A DNA stretch of 64,000 bases from NCBI GenBank assembly GCA_021802555.1, contig JAJZRU010000009.1, positions 1 to 64,000 of the forward strand, written 5' to 3'. The translations under genes were made by a program, and so were the position numbers. A model generated the notes under the pieces. It ran no database searches, was not told the DNA's origin, and was given only the letters and a program-made list of their open reading frames with translations. Source of the stretch: Pseudomonadota bacterium (lineage in GTDB: Bacteria; Pseudomonadota; Gammaproteobacteria; Burkholderiales; Thiobacillaceae). Positions 1-9,072 of the stretch are shown one piece after another (positions within the stretch are counted from its first letter, which is position 1; every line of letters starts with the position of its first letter).

Positions 1-63
1 TGAAACGCCTTCGCGCCGATGATAGTGCGGATTACCCGTGTGAAAGTAGGTCATCGTCAGACT
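1..63 (+). rRNA. rrf: 5S ribosomal RNA, 3' part (cut by window edge)
   Basis: The first 60 or so bases read as the conserved 3' half of a bacterial 5S rRNA: the GATGATAGTG segment followed by GTGTGAAAGTAGGTCATCG. The 5' half lies outside the window. The exact 3' end (about 60-65) is estimated. A strong terminator follows, so this is the end of an rRNA operon. Confidence 0.9.
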
Positions 64-74
64 CCCCCTATACC

Positions 75-102
75 CCAAAGCCCGGCCTTCGCCGGGCTTT
101 GG
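75..102 (+). terminator. rRNA operon terminator hairpin
   Basis: A perfect 12-bp stem (75-86 with 91-102) with a CTTC loop lies just after the 5S rRNA. The arms carry AAAGCCCGGC and its complement. No long T-run follows, but position and stem strength fit the end of the rrn transcript. The IS21 element inserted 25 bp downstream and left this hairpin intact. Confidence 0.8.
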
Positions 103-118
103 CGCTTGAGAAACCCCC

Positions 119-127
119 CTCCCGAAC
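119..127. repeat. Target-site duplication, left copy
   Basis: CTCCCGAAC directly precedes the left TG end of the insertion sequence. The identical 9 bp recur at 2726-2734, immediately after the right CA end. Exact identity points to a fairly recent insertion. IS21 elements usually duplicate 4-8 bp, so one of the nine bases may match by chance. Confidence 0.85.
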
Positions 128-179
128 TGTCGGCGCGCGTTTAAAAATACCCAGCGATGCGCGTTGAATTTTACCCAGG
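128..179. repeat. IS21 left terminal repeats (two subrepeats)
   Basis: The left end holds two related subrepeats. The outer one starts TGTCGGCGCGCGTTTAAAAA and runs into TACCCAG; the inner one reads GCGCGTTGAATTTTACCCAG. The outer copy matches the inverted right end in TGT, CGCG, AAAA and CCC. This is the usual IS21 terminal architecture. Confidence 0.8.
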
Positions 180-324
180 GGCTATAGCCACCTGTTGAGA
201 GGGGTGGCTGTGGATAAGTGTATCGCAGTCCTTTGGGTTGCACCTCCAATCTATTGCTGATGTTTGCCCGCAAAGGGCGCCGCGAGGGACGAAGTCCCAA
301 GCGGGCTGCCCTTCGCCCCTCGGT

Positions 325-1128
325 TCAGAAGGGGGCGGCTTCTGGCGGGGGCGTGGAACGCTTGCTCTGCTCCCGCGCCTTGATCCGTGACTTGGACGTG
401 GCGCTGCTATGACGGAATCGGTAGGAGTCGTTGCCCGTCTCCACGATGTGGCAATGATGGGTCAGCCGATCAAGCATGGCCGTCGTCATCTTCGCATCAC
501 CGAAGACGCTCGCCCACTCCGCGAAGGTCAGGTTCGTCGTGATCATCACGCTGGTGTGCTCGTAGAGCTTCGACAGCAAGTGGAACAGCAGGGCCCCGCC
601 AGCCTGGCTGAAGGGGAGGTAGCCCAGCTCATCGAGGATGACCAGATCCACCCGCATCAGCGCAAAGGCCAGCTTGCCGGCACGACCAGCAGCCTTCTCC
701 TGCTCCAGCAGGTTGACCAGATCAACCGTCGAGTAAAAACGCACCCGCCGGCCATGGCGGGTAATGCCCGATACGCCAAGCGCCGTCGCCAGATGGGTCT
801 TCCCGGTGCCGGTGCCGCCCATGAACACGACGTTATGCGCCTTGTCCGTGAACGACAGGTCAGCCAACTCGGCAATCAAGGCGTGGTCCACCTTCGACTG
901 CTCGAAGTCGAACCCGGCCAGATCCCGGTGTACCGGGAACCGCGCCGATTTCATCTGGTAACTGACAGAGCGCATGGCCCGGTCGGTATGCTCGGCCTCC
1001 AGCAGGTGCTCGATCAGCCAGCGCGACGTATCCAGGCCGGCTGATCTCCCCTGGGCTTCGATCTCATCCCAGGAGCCAGCCATGCCGTACAAGCGCAGTG
1101 CCTTGAGTTCAGCGCCGATATCACGCAT
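325..1128 (-). CDS. istB: IS21 family helper ATPase IstB
   Basis: IstB is the AAA+ ATPase partner of the IS21 transposase; it assembles on target DNA and stimulates integration by IstA. The 267-residue protein has an N-terminal helical region, a Walker A motif GGTGTGKT at residues 104-111 and a Walker B VDLVILDE at 160-167, as in DnaC-like ATPases. Length is normal for IstB (about 250-270). Its start overlaps the istA stop by 8 bp, implying translational coupling. Nothing is broken, so the protein should be active. Confidence 0.95.
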   Translation of the reverse strand: MRDIGAELKALRLYGMAGSWDEIEAQGRSAGLDTSRWLIEHLLEAEHTDRAMRSVSYQMKSARFPVHRDLAGFDFEQSKVDHALIAELADLSFTDKAHNVVFMGGTGTGKTHLATALGVSGITRHGRRVRFYSTVDLVNLLEQEKAAGRAGKLAFALMRVDLVILDELGYLPFSQAGGALLFHLLSKLYEHTSVMITTNLTFAEWASVFGDAKMTTAMLDRLTHHCHIVETGNDSYRFRHSSATSKSRIKAREQSKRSTPPPEAAPF

Positions 1129-2620
1129 GGCTCACCTCCTTGCGCAGCTGGTCATAGCGCCCGGTATCGGCAATCGGCGCCTCGGTGACGGTCAGCGCCG
1201 TCTCCACGCTTTGCGGCGGCGACACCGACTTGAGGCGATGAAGCACATTCTCGATATGCTCGACGCTGGGGCGGCCCGATTCCAACACCAGATCCACCGC
1301 CACCAGCACCGCCTCCAGCCCGTGCCGGGGCACGGCAGCCAGTACCTTGGCCATGACCCGGTCGCCGCCCTCGCGCTTGAGCAACAGGACACGCAGCCGT
1401 TGCAGCGGCTGCGGCATGTCGGCGAACGGGGCGCCGTTGCGCAGTGCCCCGGGCTTGCGCTCGATCAATGGGATATAGTGCTGCCAGTCATAGCAGGTGC
1501 GGTTGCGCTCGAAGCTCCTCACGTGGCTGGCCACCACCGCATCATGGGCAACGAAATCAATCCGCTCCGGGTACAGACGGATGCTGACCATCTGCCCCAC
1601 CAGCTCACAGGGCACTGAGTAGCGGTTGCGGTCCTCAATCACCAGGCAGGTGCTGGAAACCTTGCCCAGCGTTTCCACGTAGCCGTCGAATGGCGCAATC
1701 ATGGGCATCAGGCTGGGCTGCTCCTGCTCCAGCATTTCCGCCACGGTCAAGTCGTATTCCGGATGTTTCAGCTCCGACCACAACGCACGACAGCGTCCCA
1801 GCAACCAGAGATTGAGCTCGGTGAAGGAACCGAATCGCTCCTTCGCGGCGTCCTGCCAGAGGCGCCGCCGGCTGTCCTGGACATTCTTCTCCACCACCCC
1901 CTTCTCCCAGCCTGACGCCACATTGCAGAAATCGGCATCGAACAGGTAGTGCGAGGCCATGGCGGTAAAACGCGTGTTCACCACCCGCGCCTTGCCCCGC
2001 TTGACCTTGTCCACGGCGGTCTTCATATTGTCGTAAATACCCCGCCGCGCCACACCCCCCAAGGCAGCAAATGCCCGCGTGTGGGCATCGAACAGCATTT
2101 CGTGGCTCTGGGTAGGATAGGCCAGCACAACGAAGGCACGGCTGAAACAGAGCTTGAGGTGCGCCGCCATAACCTTGCGCCAGACACCCCCGATCATGAG
2201 ATGCTCTTCGCTCCAGTCGAACTGGTGCGCCTCGCCCGGCTCAAAGCGCAGCGGAACATAGGCTTTGACCGCCGCCGCTCCTCCATCTTCGCGCCAGCGC
2301 CGGATGAATTCCGTCACCCTGCTGTAGTCACCGTCAAAGCCTGACGCCCTGAGCTCCTCATGCAGCTTGAGCGCACTGCGCCGGTCCCGCTTCGGGCGTC
2401 GCGCATCCGTCTCCAACATCTGGGTGAGCCGCCCCACAAACGGCGTCAGCTTCGTGTCCCCAGGCCGTCGCCGATACTTCGGCTCGACCCCTTCCGCCGC
2501 CTCCAGCCACCGCTTCACCGTCTTGCGCGTCACCCCCGTCCGACGCTCAATCTCCGACAGCGTCAGCCCGTCCCGATAATACAAACGACGTATCTTCCCC
2601 AGTAAATTCATGGTGATCAT
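1121..2620 (-). CDS. istA: IS21 family transposase IstA
   Basis: IstA catalyses DNA cleavage and strand transfer of the element. The 499-residue protein begins with a helix-turn-helix region (about 17-42, containing [19 protein letters not shown]) that should bind the terminal repeats. The integrase core carries a plausible DDE triad: D135 in HQFDWSEE, D197 in GIYDNMK and E244 in KGVVEKN. It starts about 105 bp inside the right end of the element, so its promoter probably lies in or near the right terminal repeats. Full length, with no frameshift. Confidence 0.95.
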   Translation of the reverse strand: MITMNLLGKIRRLYYRDGLTLSEIERRTGVTRKTVKRWLEAAEGVEPKYRRRPGDTKLTPFVGRLTQMLETDARRPKRDRRSALKLHEELRASGFDGDYSRVTEFIRRWREDGGAAAVKAYVPLRFEPGEAHQFDWSEEHLMIGGVWRKVMAAHLKLCFSRAFVVLAYPTQSHEMLFDAHTRAFAALGGVARRGIYDNMKTAVDKVKRGKARVVNTRFTAMASHYLFDADFCNVASGWEKGVVEKNVQDSRRRLWQDAAKERFGSFTELNLWLLGRCRALWSELKHPEYDLTVAEMLEQEQPSLMPMIAPFDGYVETLGKVSSTCLVIEDRNRYSVPCELVGQMVSIRLYPERIDFVAHDAVVASHVRSFERNRTCYDWQHYIPLIERKPGALRNGAPFADMPQPLQRLRVLLLKREGGDRVMAKVLAAVPRHGLEAVLVAVDLVLESGRPSVEHIENVLHRLKSVSPPQSVETALTVTEAPIADTGRYDQLRKEVSHA

Positions 2621-2662
2621 CCCCTTCTTTCCCGCTCAACAATTGAGCAGGAGAGTTAATCA

Positions 2663-2725
2663 CCCTGGGTAATTTTCAGCGCGCAGTACCTACAAATTCC
2701 GGGGAATTTTCAGCGCGTACCAACA
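2663..2725. repeat. IS21 right terminal repeats (two subrepeats)
   Basis: Read on the minus strand, this end starts TGTTGGTACGCGCTGAAAAT and continues into a CCCC tract. A second copy follows (GCGCGCTGAAAATTACCCAG). Both mirror the two left-end subrepeats. The outermost bases TGT/ACA fit the 5'-TG...CA-3' rule of the family. Confidence 0.8.
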
Positions 2726-2734
2726 CTCCCGAAC
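2726..2734. repeat. Target-site duplication, right copy
   Basis: CTCCCGAAC follows the right end of the insertion sequence and is identical to 119-127. It marks the chromosomal junction; from here to the Hsp20 stop codon there is only about 23 bp. Confidence 0.85.
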
Positions 2735-2757
2735 CCCCTCGCCGCTTGCGAACGGGG

Positions 2758-3183
2758 TCACTGAATGGAGAGTTTTCTGATATTGGCGCGTTGCTTCTTG
2801 GGCAGCACCAGCTCCAAAACTCCGTCCGTGTACTTGGCAGAAGCGTTGCTTTCATCGATTTCATTGGCCAGCGTGAAACTGCGCGCAACTTTGCCGTAAT
2901 AACGTTCGCGCTTGAGCACCTTTTCCCCTTCTTTTTCTTCGCTCTCCTTTTTCGTTTCGGCACTGATGGACACCGTGTTGCCTTCCACAGACACGTGTAT
3001 GTCATCTTTTTTCACGCCAGGAATCTCGGCGTGCACGCGATAGGCATTTTCTTCTTCCTTGACATCCATTTTGATCTGCGGCGCGTCTTGCTCAAGGCGC
3101 ACAGGGTGGAGAAAGCCCCGAAACAGGTTGTCGAAGGGCTCGAAACCGATGTCGAACGGGTCGTAACGGGTTACATTTGCCAT
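2758..3183 (-). CDS. Small heat-shock protein, Hsp20/alpha-crystallin family
   Basis: This ATP-independent cytoplasmic chaperone should hold unfolding proteins in a refoldable state. The 141-residue sequence has a short N-terminal arm (FDIGFEPFDNLFRGF), an alpha-crystallin domain from about residue 37, the conserved GVLELVLPKK strand at 121-130 and an L-x-I tail motif at 138-140, which normally docks dimers into oligomers. The N-terminal arm resembles E. coli IbpA. A GAGGAG ribosome site precedes the ATG. Upstream lies a convincing sigma-32-type promoter. The IS21 copy lies just beyond its 3' end, so any native terminator may have been displaced. Confidence 0.93.
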   Translation of the reverse strand: MANVTRYDPFDIGFEPFDNLFRGFLHPVRLEQDAPQIKMDVKEEENAYRVHAEIPGVKKDDIHVSVEGNTVSISAETKKESEEKEGEKVLKRERYYGKVARSFTLANEIDESNASAKYTDGVLELVLPKKQRANIRKLSIQ

Positions 3184-3228
3184 TGCTTGCTCCTCATGAG
3201 AGATTCGGGAACATGCCCGACTGATTCC

Positions 3229-3257
3229 TATATAGGAGCAAGGTTATGCTTTTCAAG
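3229..3257 (-). promoter_or_regulatory. Sigma-32-type heat-shock promoter of the Hsp20 gene
   Basis: On the minus strand a -35 element CTTGAAA (3251-3257) and a -10 element CCTATATA (3229-3236) are separated by 14 bp. This matches the RpoH consensus (CTTGAAA, about 11-16 bp, CCCCATnT) and lies about 45 bp upstream of the Hsp20 start codon, as expected for a heat-inducible chaperone. Confidence 0.75.
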
Positions 3258-3313
3258 CCCTTTCAGCGCCGCCTTGAATTCACGGTTCGGCGCGATCCCT
3301 AAGGGAAACCGCT

Positions 3314-3850
3314 GTGGACGGTGAGGCTTGGCTCGACGAGCACGGCGACTACCTGTATCGCTATGCCCGCCGCCGGCTTGCGTCCGAAGAACTGGCGCAG
3401 GACGCCGTGCAGGAAACCCTGCTTGCCGCGCTGGAGGCACGCGCCAATTACGCAGGACTCAGCGCCGTGCGCACCTGGCTGACTGGCATTCTCAAGCACA
3501 AAATTGCCGACTTACTACGGCGCCATGGGCGCGAAAGCGCGCCACCGCAGCGCGAAGACGGCACCGACGACTGGGAAGCGCTGTTTGCCGCGGATGGCCA
3601 CTGGGCGCAGGATTTGCGCGCCTGGCCGACGCCGGAGAGCGAGTTGGAGAAAAGCCGGCTGTTGGCTGCGCTGGAGGAATGCTACCGGCGCCTCAAGCCG
3701 ACGTTGGCGCGGGTGCTGTCGCTGCGTGTCGTGGAAGACATGGAGACGGAGGGCATATGCGAGGAACTGGGCATGACGCAGAGCCACGTCTGGGTCAGCC
3801 TGCATCGTGCACGACTGAGTTTGCGGGAATGCCTGGATGGGAGATTCTGA
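3314..3850 (+). CDS. ECF-like sigma-70 family RNA polymerase sigma factor
   Basis: This 178-residue protein carries only sigma regions 2 and 4, the layout of extracytoplasmic-function sigma factors. Region 2 spans about 10-70 (AQDAVQETLLAALEAR, then TWLTGILKHKIADLLRR). Region 4 spans about 118-175 and ends in a helix-turn-helix (EGICEELGMTQSHVWVSLHRAR). The start is GTG with AAGGGA about 10 bp upstream. A small zinc-finger protein gene follows within a few bases, the usual place of a cognate anti-sigma factor. The signal sensed cannot be read from the sequence. It is divergent from the Hsp20 gene. Confidence 0.85.
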   Translation: MDGEAWLDEHGDYLYRYARRRLASEELAQDAVQETLLAALEARANYAGLSAVRTWLTGILKHKIADLLRRHGRESAPPQREDGTDDWEALFAADGHWAQDLRAWPTPESELEKSRLLAALEECYRRLKPTLARVLSLRVVEDMETEGICEELGMTQSHVWVSLHRARLSLRECLDGRF

Positions 3851-3854
3851 AACC

Positions 3855-4103
3855 ATGCCCCCGATATTCCCGACCTGCAAGGAGACTTCGCGCCTGCTGA
3901 CCCGCGCGATCGACGGACCGTTGTCGTGGCGTGAGCGCCTGAAGATGCGGCTGCACGTCACGGTTTGCCGCAACTGTTCTATATTCGAGCACCAGTTGCG
4001 GCAGATGGCGCAGTGGCTCAAGTGGCGGCGCGAAAAAGAAAACGGGCTCCCGGAGGAAACCCGTCGCCGCATTCGAAAAATGTTGGAGGGAAGGACAAAG
4101 TAA
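3855..4103 (+). CDS. Zinc-finger (zf-HC2 type) putative anti-sigma factor
   Basis: A small basic protein of about 82 residues. The N-terminal part has a Cys in PTCKETSRLL and an H-x3-C-x2-C motif (HVTVCRNC), the zinc-binding pattern of zf-HC2/ZAS anti-sigma domains. There is no transmembrane segment, so it would act in the cytoplasm. It follows the sigma gene directly, which suggests it binds and inhibits that sigma factor. Start choice: ATG 3855 gives the usual family N-terminus; ATG 3837, overlapping the sigma gene, is also possible and adds six residues. The basic C-terminus (RRRIRKMLEGRTK) is typical of these short versions. Confidence 0.75.
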   Translation: MPPIFPTCKETSRLLTRAIDGPLSWRERLKMRLHVTVCRNCSIFEHQLRQMAQWLKWRREKENGLPEETRRRIRKMLEGRTK

Positions 4104-4113
4104 AAGTAACCCC

Positions 4114-6051
4114 CTATGCAGCGTGCTTGCGGTAGGGATAGAACTCGTTGTCCACCCGGTTCATGCGCGATTGCTCGAAGCGTGCGGCGTCGGCGCCGGT
4201 CACTCGAGGGAAAAGGGCGGCATAGGTTTCGGAGGCCCAAGCCGGGTCCTTCAACTCGTCTACCATGCCTTCCACCCAGCGCAGTTTGTCGGCCGGGTTG
4301 CTGAGCCCCTTGCCGCACGCTGCGTAGTATTCCTTGAGGCTGGCGGTGTCGAGGCCGTATTGCTTGAGGCGGATGGCCAGCTGCAAACAGGTTTCGGCAT
4401 TATTGCACGCTGCGGCCGCCTGGCGATAAAGCTCCGCGGCGCCGGCTGCGTCGCCGTTTTGCGCTTTGATGTAGCCGATGTGGGCCAGCGCATAATGATC
4501 ACGCGCACGTTCACGCGCGGCGTCGAGCAGCGCGCTGCCCCAGGCATTGTCATGCAGGTTGGAGAGTACCAGCTGCGCCAGCTTGGTGAAGTCGTAGACA
4601 CCGCTGCCGCCGTCGGCCCTGAGTTGCGCCTCCCGGGCCTGCAGGTAGGCGCGCGCCTTTTCCTGTCCGAGGGCACGATTGCGCCGCAGATTCGCAGCGC
4701 ATTGCACGACTTCCTTGAAGGTGATGAAGTCGCGCCCCTGCGTGATTCCCTCGTCCAGCAAGCGGGTGATCCACGCACTGTCATCCAGATGCTTGTCGAT
4801 CTGCCGGATGAGCACCTCGAAGCGCGAAAACTGGTAGCCTCCCTGGCGCATGAGCGATTCGGTTTTGTCCAGCAACTTGGCGGCGTAGAAAGGATCCTCC
4901 AGTTCGACCATGACCCGGTCGGCCAGGGCAAGCAATTTCTTCACGGTGTCGGCCTGCTCTTCCTGCTTCTGGAATTCGACGTAGCGGGCTTGGTTGGCGA
5001 CGCGCTTTTCCAGTTTGGCGAGGATGCGGGCCACGCGGTCGGCCTGCTCGGAGAAGTATGCTTTCACGCCATCGGCCAGTTTCTGCAAGTCGTCCAGACT
5101 GTTGACGGCATTTTCCGCGCGCGTGATGAGGGTGTCGGCACCCTGCCGGTCGCCCAGGCCGAGCAGCCCTTTGGCCAGATCGATGAAATCCGGCGTGCTG
5201 GAAGCGAGTTCGCCGCCTTTGTTGAGAGCCGCCTGCAGGAAGGCGTTGTCGCCGGCCGCCTTGGCGGCGTCCAGCAGCTTGGCGACGGCTGGGAAGTCCG
5301 CCGCGCTGTCCAGGGCGCGTTGGTACAGGGCCTTGGCGCGCGCCGGGTCGCCCAGGGTCTTGCCCGCCTCGCCGGCAAGAGACAGAAGGTCGGCCACGCC
5401 GGATAATTTTTCCACCGCCTTGTTGAAGATGCTGGCCGCGTAATCCTTGTCCATCAGATCGTTGACCGCCGCGGCGGCCAGCTTGACGTATTCCGGCGCG
5501 CGGCTCACCTTGGATTCGGCCTTGTCGTAGATCTTCTTGGCGAAGCTCCCGTCCTTCAGCACGCCCATGGCGGCGCGGCCCAACTCCAGCAGCGGGTCGA
5601 GATTGCCGGTCTCCTTGAGCGCCTGCTCGTAGGCCATTTTGGCGCCCGCGGCATCACCCAGCACGCGCATCTTGCCCTCGGCCAGATACACCTGCTCTTC
5701 GCCGGTCATGCAATATTCTTCGGCCTGCTGCATCAGTTCTGCGGCCTTGGCGTCATCTCCGGCGATTTCCTTGTAGCCGATGGCGATGGCCACGAGATCC
5801 TTGGTGAACTGGGATTCTGCGGCGGCATCGTCGAGCAGTTTCTGGGCTTGCGCGCCGTCGCCGAATACTTCCTTCCAGCCACGCGCATAAGCCACGGTCT
5901 GCGTCGAGTCGGCGCAATGGCGCGCGGCCTTCTGGTAGGCTTCCTTGGCAAACTCGGGGTCGTCCTTTGCGGCCTCTTCGGCGATGGCGCGGATATCGGC
6001 CACGGATTTGGCGCTGGCGAGGCGGGGTTCAAGATCGGCACGGCTGGGCAT
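4114..6051 (-). CDS. Unknown 645-residue helical-repeat (TPR/SEL1-like) protein
   Basis: I do not recognise this protein. It has no signal peptide or membrane segment and is acidic and helical throughout. Repeats of about 33-36 residues recur along the chain, with patterns such as GDAAGAKMAYEQAL, GDPARAKALYQRAL, DYAASIFNKAVEKL and GDAAGAAELYRQAA. They resemble TPR or SEL1 units, so it is probably a cytoplasmic scaffold or binding protein. It ends in an aromatic/basic tail (NEFYPYRKHAA). It lies alone, convergent with the sigma/anti-sigma pair and downstream of gatB on the same strand, 133 bp away. Function unknown. Confidence 0.8.
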   Translation of the reverse strand: MPSRADLEPRLASAKSVADIRAIAEEAAKDDPEFAKEAYQKAARHCADSTQTVAYARGWKEVFGDGAQAQKLLDDAAAESQFTKDLVAIAIGYKEIAGDDAKAAELMQQAEEYCMTGEEQVYLAEGKMRVLGDAAGAKMAYEQALKETGNLDPLLELGRAAMGVLKDGSFAKKIYDKAESKVSRAPEYVKLAAAAVNDLMDKDYAASIFNKAVEKLSGVADLLSLAGEAGKTLGDPARAKALYQRALDSAADFPAVAKLLDAAKAAGDNAFLQAALNKGGELASSTPDFIDLAKGLLGLGDRQGADTLITRAENAVNSLDDLQKLADGVKAYFSEQADRVARILAKLEKRVANQARYVEFQKQEEQADTVKKLLALADRVMVELEDPFYAAKLLDKTESLMRQGGYQFSRFEVLIRQIDKHLDDSAWITRLLDEGITQGRDFITFKEVVQCAANLRRNRALGQEKARAYLQAREAQLRADGGSGVYDFTKLAQLVLSNLHDNAWGSALLDAARERARDHYALAHIGYIKAQNGDAAGAAELYRQAAAACNNAETCLQLAIRLKQYGLDTASLKEYYAACGKGLSNPADKLRWVEGMVDELKDPAWASETYAALFPRVTGADAARFEQSRMNRVDNEFYPYRKHAA

Positions 6052-6074
6052 GGCTGTTCCTCGAAAAACAACGC

Positions 6075-6092
6075 GGCGCGGAAATCCGCGCC
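6075..6092 (-). terminator. Hairpin between gatB and the repeat protein gene (possible terminator)
   Basis: A perfect 8-bp stem (GGCGCGGA with TCCGCGCC) has a 2-base loop, so its real loop is larger. On the minus strand a GTTGTTTTTC stretch follows it. It could end the gatCAB transcript or sit in the 5' leader of the repeat-protein gene. Confidence 0.4.
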
Positions 6093-6184
6093 TGAAAATG
6101 AAATGCCCGCTAGTGTAGCGGCAAGCGCCCGCGCGGGCAGCAAGGAAGTTTTATGCGGGCATATCGGCGCTTTATTGACGCCCG

Positions 6185-7612
6185 TCAGGCCAGCTTCTTT
6201 TTCAGCAGGTTGTTGACCTGGGCAGGATTGGCGCGCCCCTTGGTGGCTTTCATGACCTGTCCCACCAGGGCATTGAAGGCCTTTTCCTTGCCGGCACGGA
6301 ACTCTTCCACAGATTTCGGGTTGGCGGCCAGCACCTGTTCCACGATCTGCTCGATTTCCGCACCGTCGCTGACCTGGCGCAATCCTCTGGCATCGATGAC
6401 GGCATCGACATCGTCCTCGCCTGCCCACAAGGCTTCGAACACTTGCTTGGCAAGTTTGCCGGAAAGCGTGCCGTCATGGATGCGCGCGATCAGCTTGGCC
6501 AACTGCGCCGCAGAAACCGGGCTTTGGGCGATATCGATGTCGGCTTTGTTCAGAGCTCCGGCCAGCTCGCCCATGACCCAGTTGGCGGCCAACTTGCCTT
6601 GGTTGCAGGCAGCGGCGACCTCCTCGAAATAAGCGGACGGGGCGCGCGAGCCGGTGAGCACGACAGCATCGTAAGGCGACAGACCGTACTGCTGCTGAAA
6701 CCGGGCCTGCATGGCCTCGGGCAGTTCGGGCATTTGCGCCCGCGTTGCCTCGATCCAGTCTTCGCTGATCTCCAAAGGGAGCAGGTCGGGGTCGGGGAAA
6801 TAGCGGTAGTCGTGGGCGTCTTCCTTGCTGCGCATCGTCCGCGTCTCGTTCTTGTCCGGATCGTAGAGGCGGGTTTCCTGGCGTACCGTGCCGCCGTCCT
6901 CGATCAGCTCGATCTGCCTGCGCGCTTCGTAGCGGATGGCCGCTTCCAGAAAGCGGAAAGAGTTGAGGTTCTTGATCTCGCAGCGCGTGCCGAGCTCTGC
7001 CTGGCCCAGCGGCCGCACGGACACATTGGCGTCCACGCGGAAACTGCCTTCCTGCATGTTGCCGTCGCAGATGCCTATCCAGGTCACCAGGGTGTGCAGG
7101 GTGCGCGCGTAGGCCACGGCTTCTTCGGCCGAGCGCAGGTCCGGCTCGGAGACGATTTCCAGCAAAGGGGTGCCGGCGCGGTTGAGGTCGATGCCGGTCA
7201 TGCCATGAAAATCCTCGTGCAGGGACTTCCCGGCGTCTTCCTCCAGATGGGCACGCGTGATGCGTATGGTTTTTTCGCTTTCGCCCACGCGGATTTTCAG
7301 AATGCCGCGCTCCACCACGGGGAGTTCGTACTGGCTGATCTGGTAGCCCTTGGGCAGGTCCGGATAGAAGTAATTCTTGCGCGCGAAAACGGAGCGCCGG
7401 TTGATGGCGGCGTTGACGGCCAAGCCGAAGCGGATGGCCTTGTGCACCGCCTCCTTGTTGAGCACGGGCAGCACGCCGGGCAGCGCGATGTCGATGCCGC
7501 AGGCCTGGGTGTTGGGCGCGGCGCCGAATGCGGTGCCGGCGGCGGAGAAGATTTTCGAGGCGGTGGAGAGCTGGGTGTGCACCTCCAGCCCGATGACGGT
7601 TTCCCACTGCAT
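6185..7612 (-). CDS. gatB: Asp-tRNA(Asn)/Glu-tRNA(Gln) amidotransferase subunit B
   Basis: GatB binds the misacylated tRNA and phosphorylates the Glu or Asp attached to it, so that ammonia from GatA can form Gln-tRNA or Asn-tRNA. The 475-residue protein opens [13 protein letters not shown], the hallmark start of the kinase domain. It continues with [12 protein letters not shown] and [14 protein letters not shown], and ends in the helical tail domain ([16 protein letters not shown]). The frame stays open upstream of the ATG, but family length and the 1-bp gap after gatA fix the start at 7612. It is the last gene of a gatC-gatA-gatB operon. Its presence indicates the indirect route to Gln-tRNA and/or Asn-tRNA. 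Confidence 0.97.
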   Translation of the reverse strand: MQWETVIGLEVHTQLSTASKIFSAAGTAFGAAPNTQACGIDIALPGVLPVLNKEAVHKAIRFGLAVNAAINRRSVFARKNYFYPDLPKGYQISQYELPVVERGILKIRVGESEKTIRITRAHLEEDAGKSLHEDFHGMTGIDLNRAGTPLLEIVSEPDLRSAEEAVAYARTLHTLVTWIGICDGNMQEGSFRVDANVSVRPLGQAELGTRCEIKNLNSFRFLEAAIRYEARRQIELIEDGGTVRQETRLYDPDKNETRTMRSKEDAHDYRYFPDPDLLPLEISEDWIEATRAQMPELPEAMQARFQQQYGLSPYDAVVLTGSRAPSAYFEEVAAACNQGKLAANWVMGELAGALNKADIDIAQSPVSAAQLAKLIARIHDGTLSGKLAKQVFEALWAGEDDVDAVIDARGLRQVSDGAEIEQIVEQVLAANPKSVEEFRAGKEKAFNALVGQVMKATKGRANPAQVNNLLKKKLA

Positions 7613-7613
7613 C

Positions 7614-9068
7614 TCAGTATCCTTGCGGCTTGCGTGCGTGCCAGTCGGTTGCCAGCTGGTATTGATGGGCGACATTGAGCATCTTCGCCTCGGAAAAATA
7701 ATCGCCGACCAGTTGCAGGCCGATGGGCAGGCCTTTTGAATCGAAGCCGCACGGCAGCGACATGCCCGGCAGGCCGGCGAGATTGGCGGGGATGGTATAG
7801 AGGTCGTTGAGATACATCTGCACGGGGTCGTCGGCTTTGGCGCCGAGTTTGAACGCCGTGTTGGGCGCGGTCGGGCCGGCGATGACGTCGCAGACTTTGA
7901 ACGCATCGCCGAAGTCGTGCGCAATGAGGCGGCGGATTTTCTGCGCCTGCAGGTAGTAGGCATCGTAGTAGCCGGCGGACAGCACGTAGGTGCCGATGAG
8001 GATGCGCCGCTTGACTTCGGCGCCGAAGCCTTGCGCCCGAGTCTTGCAGTACATGTCGTCCAGGTCGGCGTACTCGGGCGCGCGGTAGCCATAGCGCACG
8101 CCATCGAAGCGCGCGAGGTTGGATGAGGCCTCGGCCGGCGCAAGCACGTAGTACACCGGGATCGCCAAGCCGGCGCTGGCGAGCGTAACTTCGGCGGTGG
8201 TTGCGCCGAGCTTCTTCAACTCATCCACGGCGGCCAGCACCGCGGCGGCGACCTCCGAGTCGAGCCCGGCGGCGAAGAACTCCCTCGGCAGGCCGATGCG
8301 CAGGCCGGACAGCGGCTTATCCAGATCGCGGGCGTAATCTTCGGGAGGCCGCTCCAGGCTGGTCGAGTCCAGCGGGTCGAAGCCGGCCATCGCGTTCAGG
8401 AGCAAGGCGCAGTCTTCCGCCGTTTTTGCCATCGGCCCGGCTTGATCGAGGCTGGACGCAAAGGCGATCATGCCGTAGCGCGAGCAGATGCCGTAAGTGG
8501 GCTTGACGCCGGTGATGCCGCAGAGCGCCGCGGGCTGGCGGATGGAGCCGCCGGTGTCCGTGCCGGTGGCGGCGGGCGCCAGGCGCGCGGCGACGGCGGC
8601 GGCCGAACCGCCGGAGGAGCCGCCGGGCACCATTTGGTCGTTCCAGGGGTTTTTCACCGGGCCGTAGAAGCTGGTTTCGTTGGACGAGCCCATGGCGAAT
8701 TCGTCCATATTGGTCTTGCCCAGATTGACCGCGCCGGCCTGCTTGAATTTGGCGATGACGGTCGCGTCATAGGGGGCGACGAAATTGGACAGCATTTTCG
8801 ACCCGCAGGTGGTGAGCCAGCCGTCGGCGCAGAAGATGTCCTTCTGCGCGAGGGGGATGCCGGTGAGCGGGCCGGCCCTGTCGGCGGCGCGCAGGTCGTC
8901 GGCGCGCCGCGCTTCCGCCAGGGTGCGTTCGCGATCGACGGTAATGAAGGCGTTGATCCTGCCGTTATAGGCGTCGATGCGGCGCAGGAACTCCTGCGCG
9001 AGTTCCGCGGCGGACAGCTTGCCGGCCGCGAGTAGGGAGGACAGCGTTTTGACGGTGGCGTCGATCAT
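7614..9068 (-). CDS. gatA: Asp-tRNA(Asn)/Glu-tRNA(Gln) amidotransferase subunit A
   Basis: GatA is the glutaminase of the GatCAB complex and supplies ammonia to GatB. The 484-residue amidase-signature protein has the Ser-cisSer-Lys triad at K76 (PLAQKDIF), S151 (GGSSGGS) and S175 ([11 protein letters not shown]). The spacing is the same as in characterised GatA proteins. It follows gatC by 4 bp and precedes gatB by 1 bp, so the three subunits are co-translated. Confidence 0.97.
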   Translation of the reverse strand: MIDATVKTLSSLLAAGKLSAAELAQEFLRRIDAYNGRINAFITVDRERTLAEARRADDLRAADRAGPLTGIPLAQKDIFCADGWLTTCGSKMLSNFVAPYDATVIAKFKQAGAVNLGKTNMDEFAMGSSNETSFYGPVKNPWNDQMVPGGSSGGSAAAVAARLAPAATGTDTGGSIRQPAALCGITGVKPTYGICSRYGMIAFASSLDQAGPMAKTAEDCALLLNAMAGFDPLDSTSLERPPEDYARDLDKPLSGLRIGLPREFFAAGLDSEVAAAVLAAVDELKKLGATTAEVTLASAGLAIPVYYVLAPAEASSNLARFDGVRYGYRAPEYADLDDMYCKTRAQGFGAEVKRRILIGTYVLSAGYYDAYYLQAQKIRRLIAHDFGDAFKVCDVIAGPTAPNTAFKLGAKADDPVQMYLNDLYTIPANLAGLPGMSLPCGFDSKGLPIGLQLVGDYFSEAKMLNVAHQYQLATDWHARKPQGY

Positions 9069-9072
9069 CGTT

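Larger units (their letters stand above)
128..2725 (-). mobile_element. Complete IS21-family insertion sequence, 2598 bp
   Basis: The element begins TGTCGG, ends CCAACA, and carries overlapping istA and istB genes on the minus strand. Each end contains two copies of a related motif: a GCGCG-type core, an A/T-rich stretch, then a CCC-rich tail. These multiple terminal repeats are typical of IS21 transposase binding sites. A 9-bp direct repeat flanks it. Both genes are open and full length, so the element looks functional. It sits between an rRNA operon and a small heat-shock gene and breaks no recognisable gene. Between the left end and the istB stop (about 180-324) I see only non-coding DNA. 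Confidence 0.93.

Noticed and set aside
3837-3854. ATG 3837 as the anti-sigma start
   Set aside because: It is possible, but homologous zinc-finger proteins begin near MPPIF-like sequence, and the extra six residues overlap the sigma gene. Kept only as an alternative.
7613-8143. In-frame upstream extension of gatB to 652 codons
   Set aside because: The extra residues are Arg/Ser-rich and lie inside gatA in another frame. GatB families start at [12 protein letters not shown].
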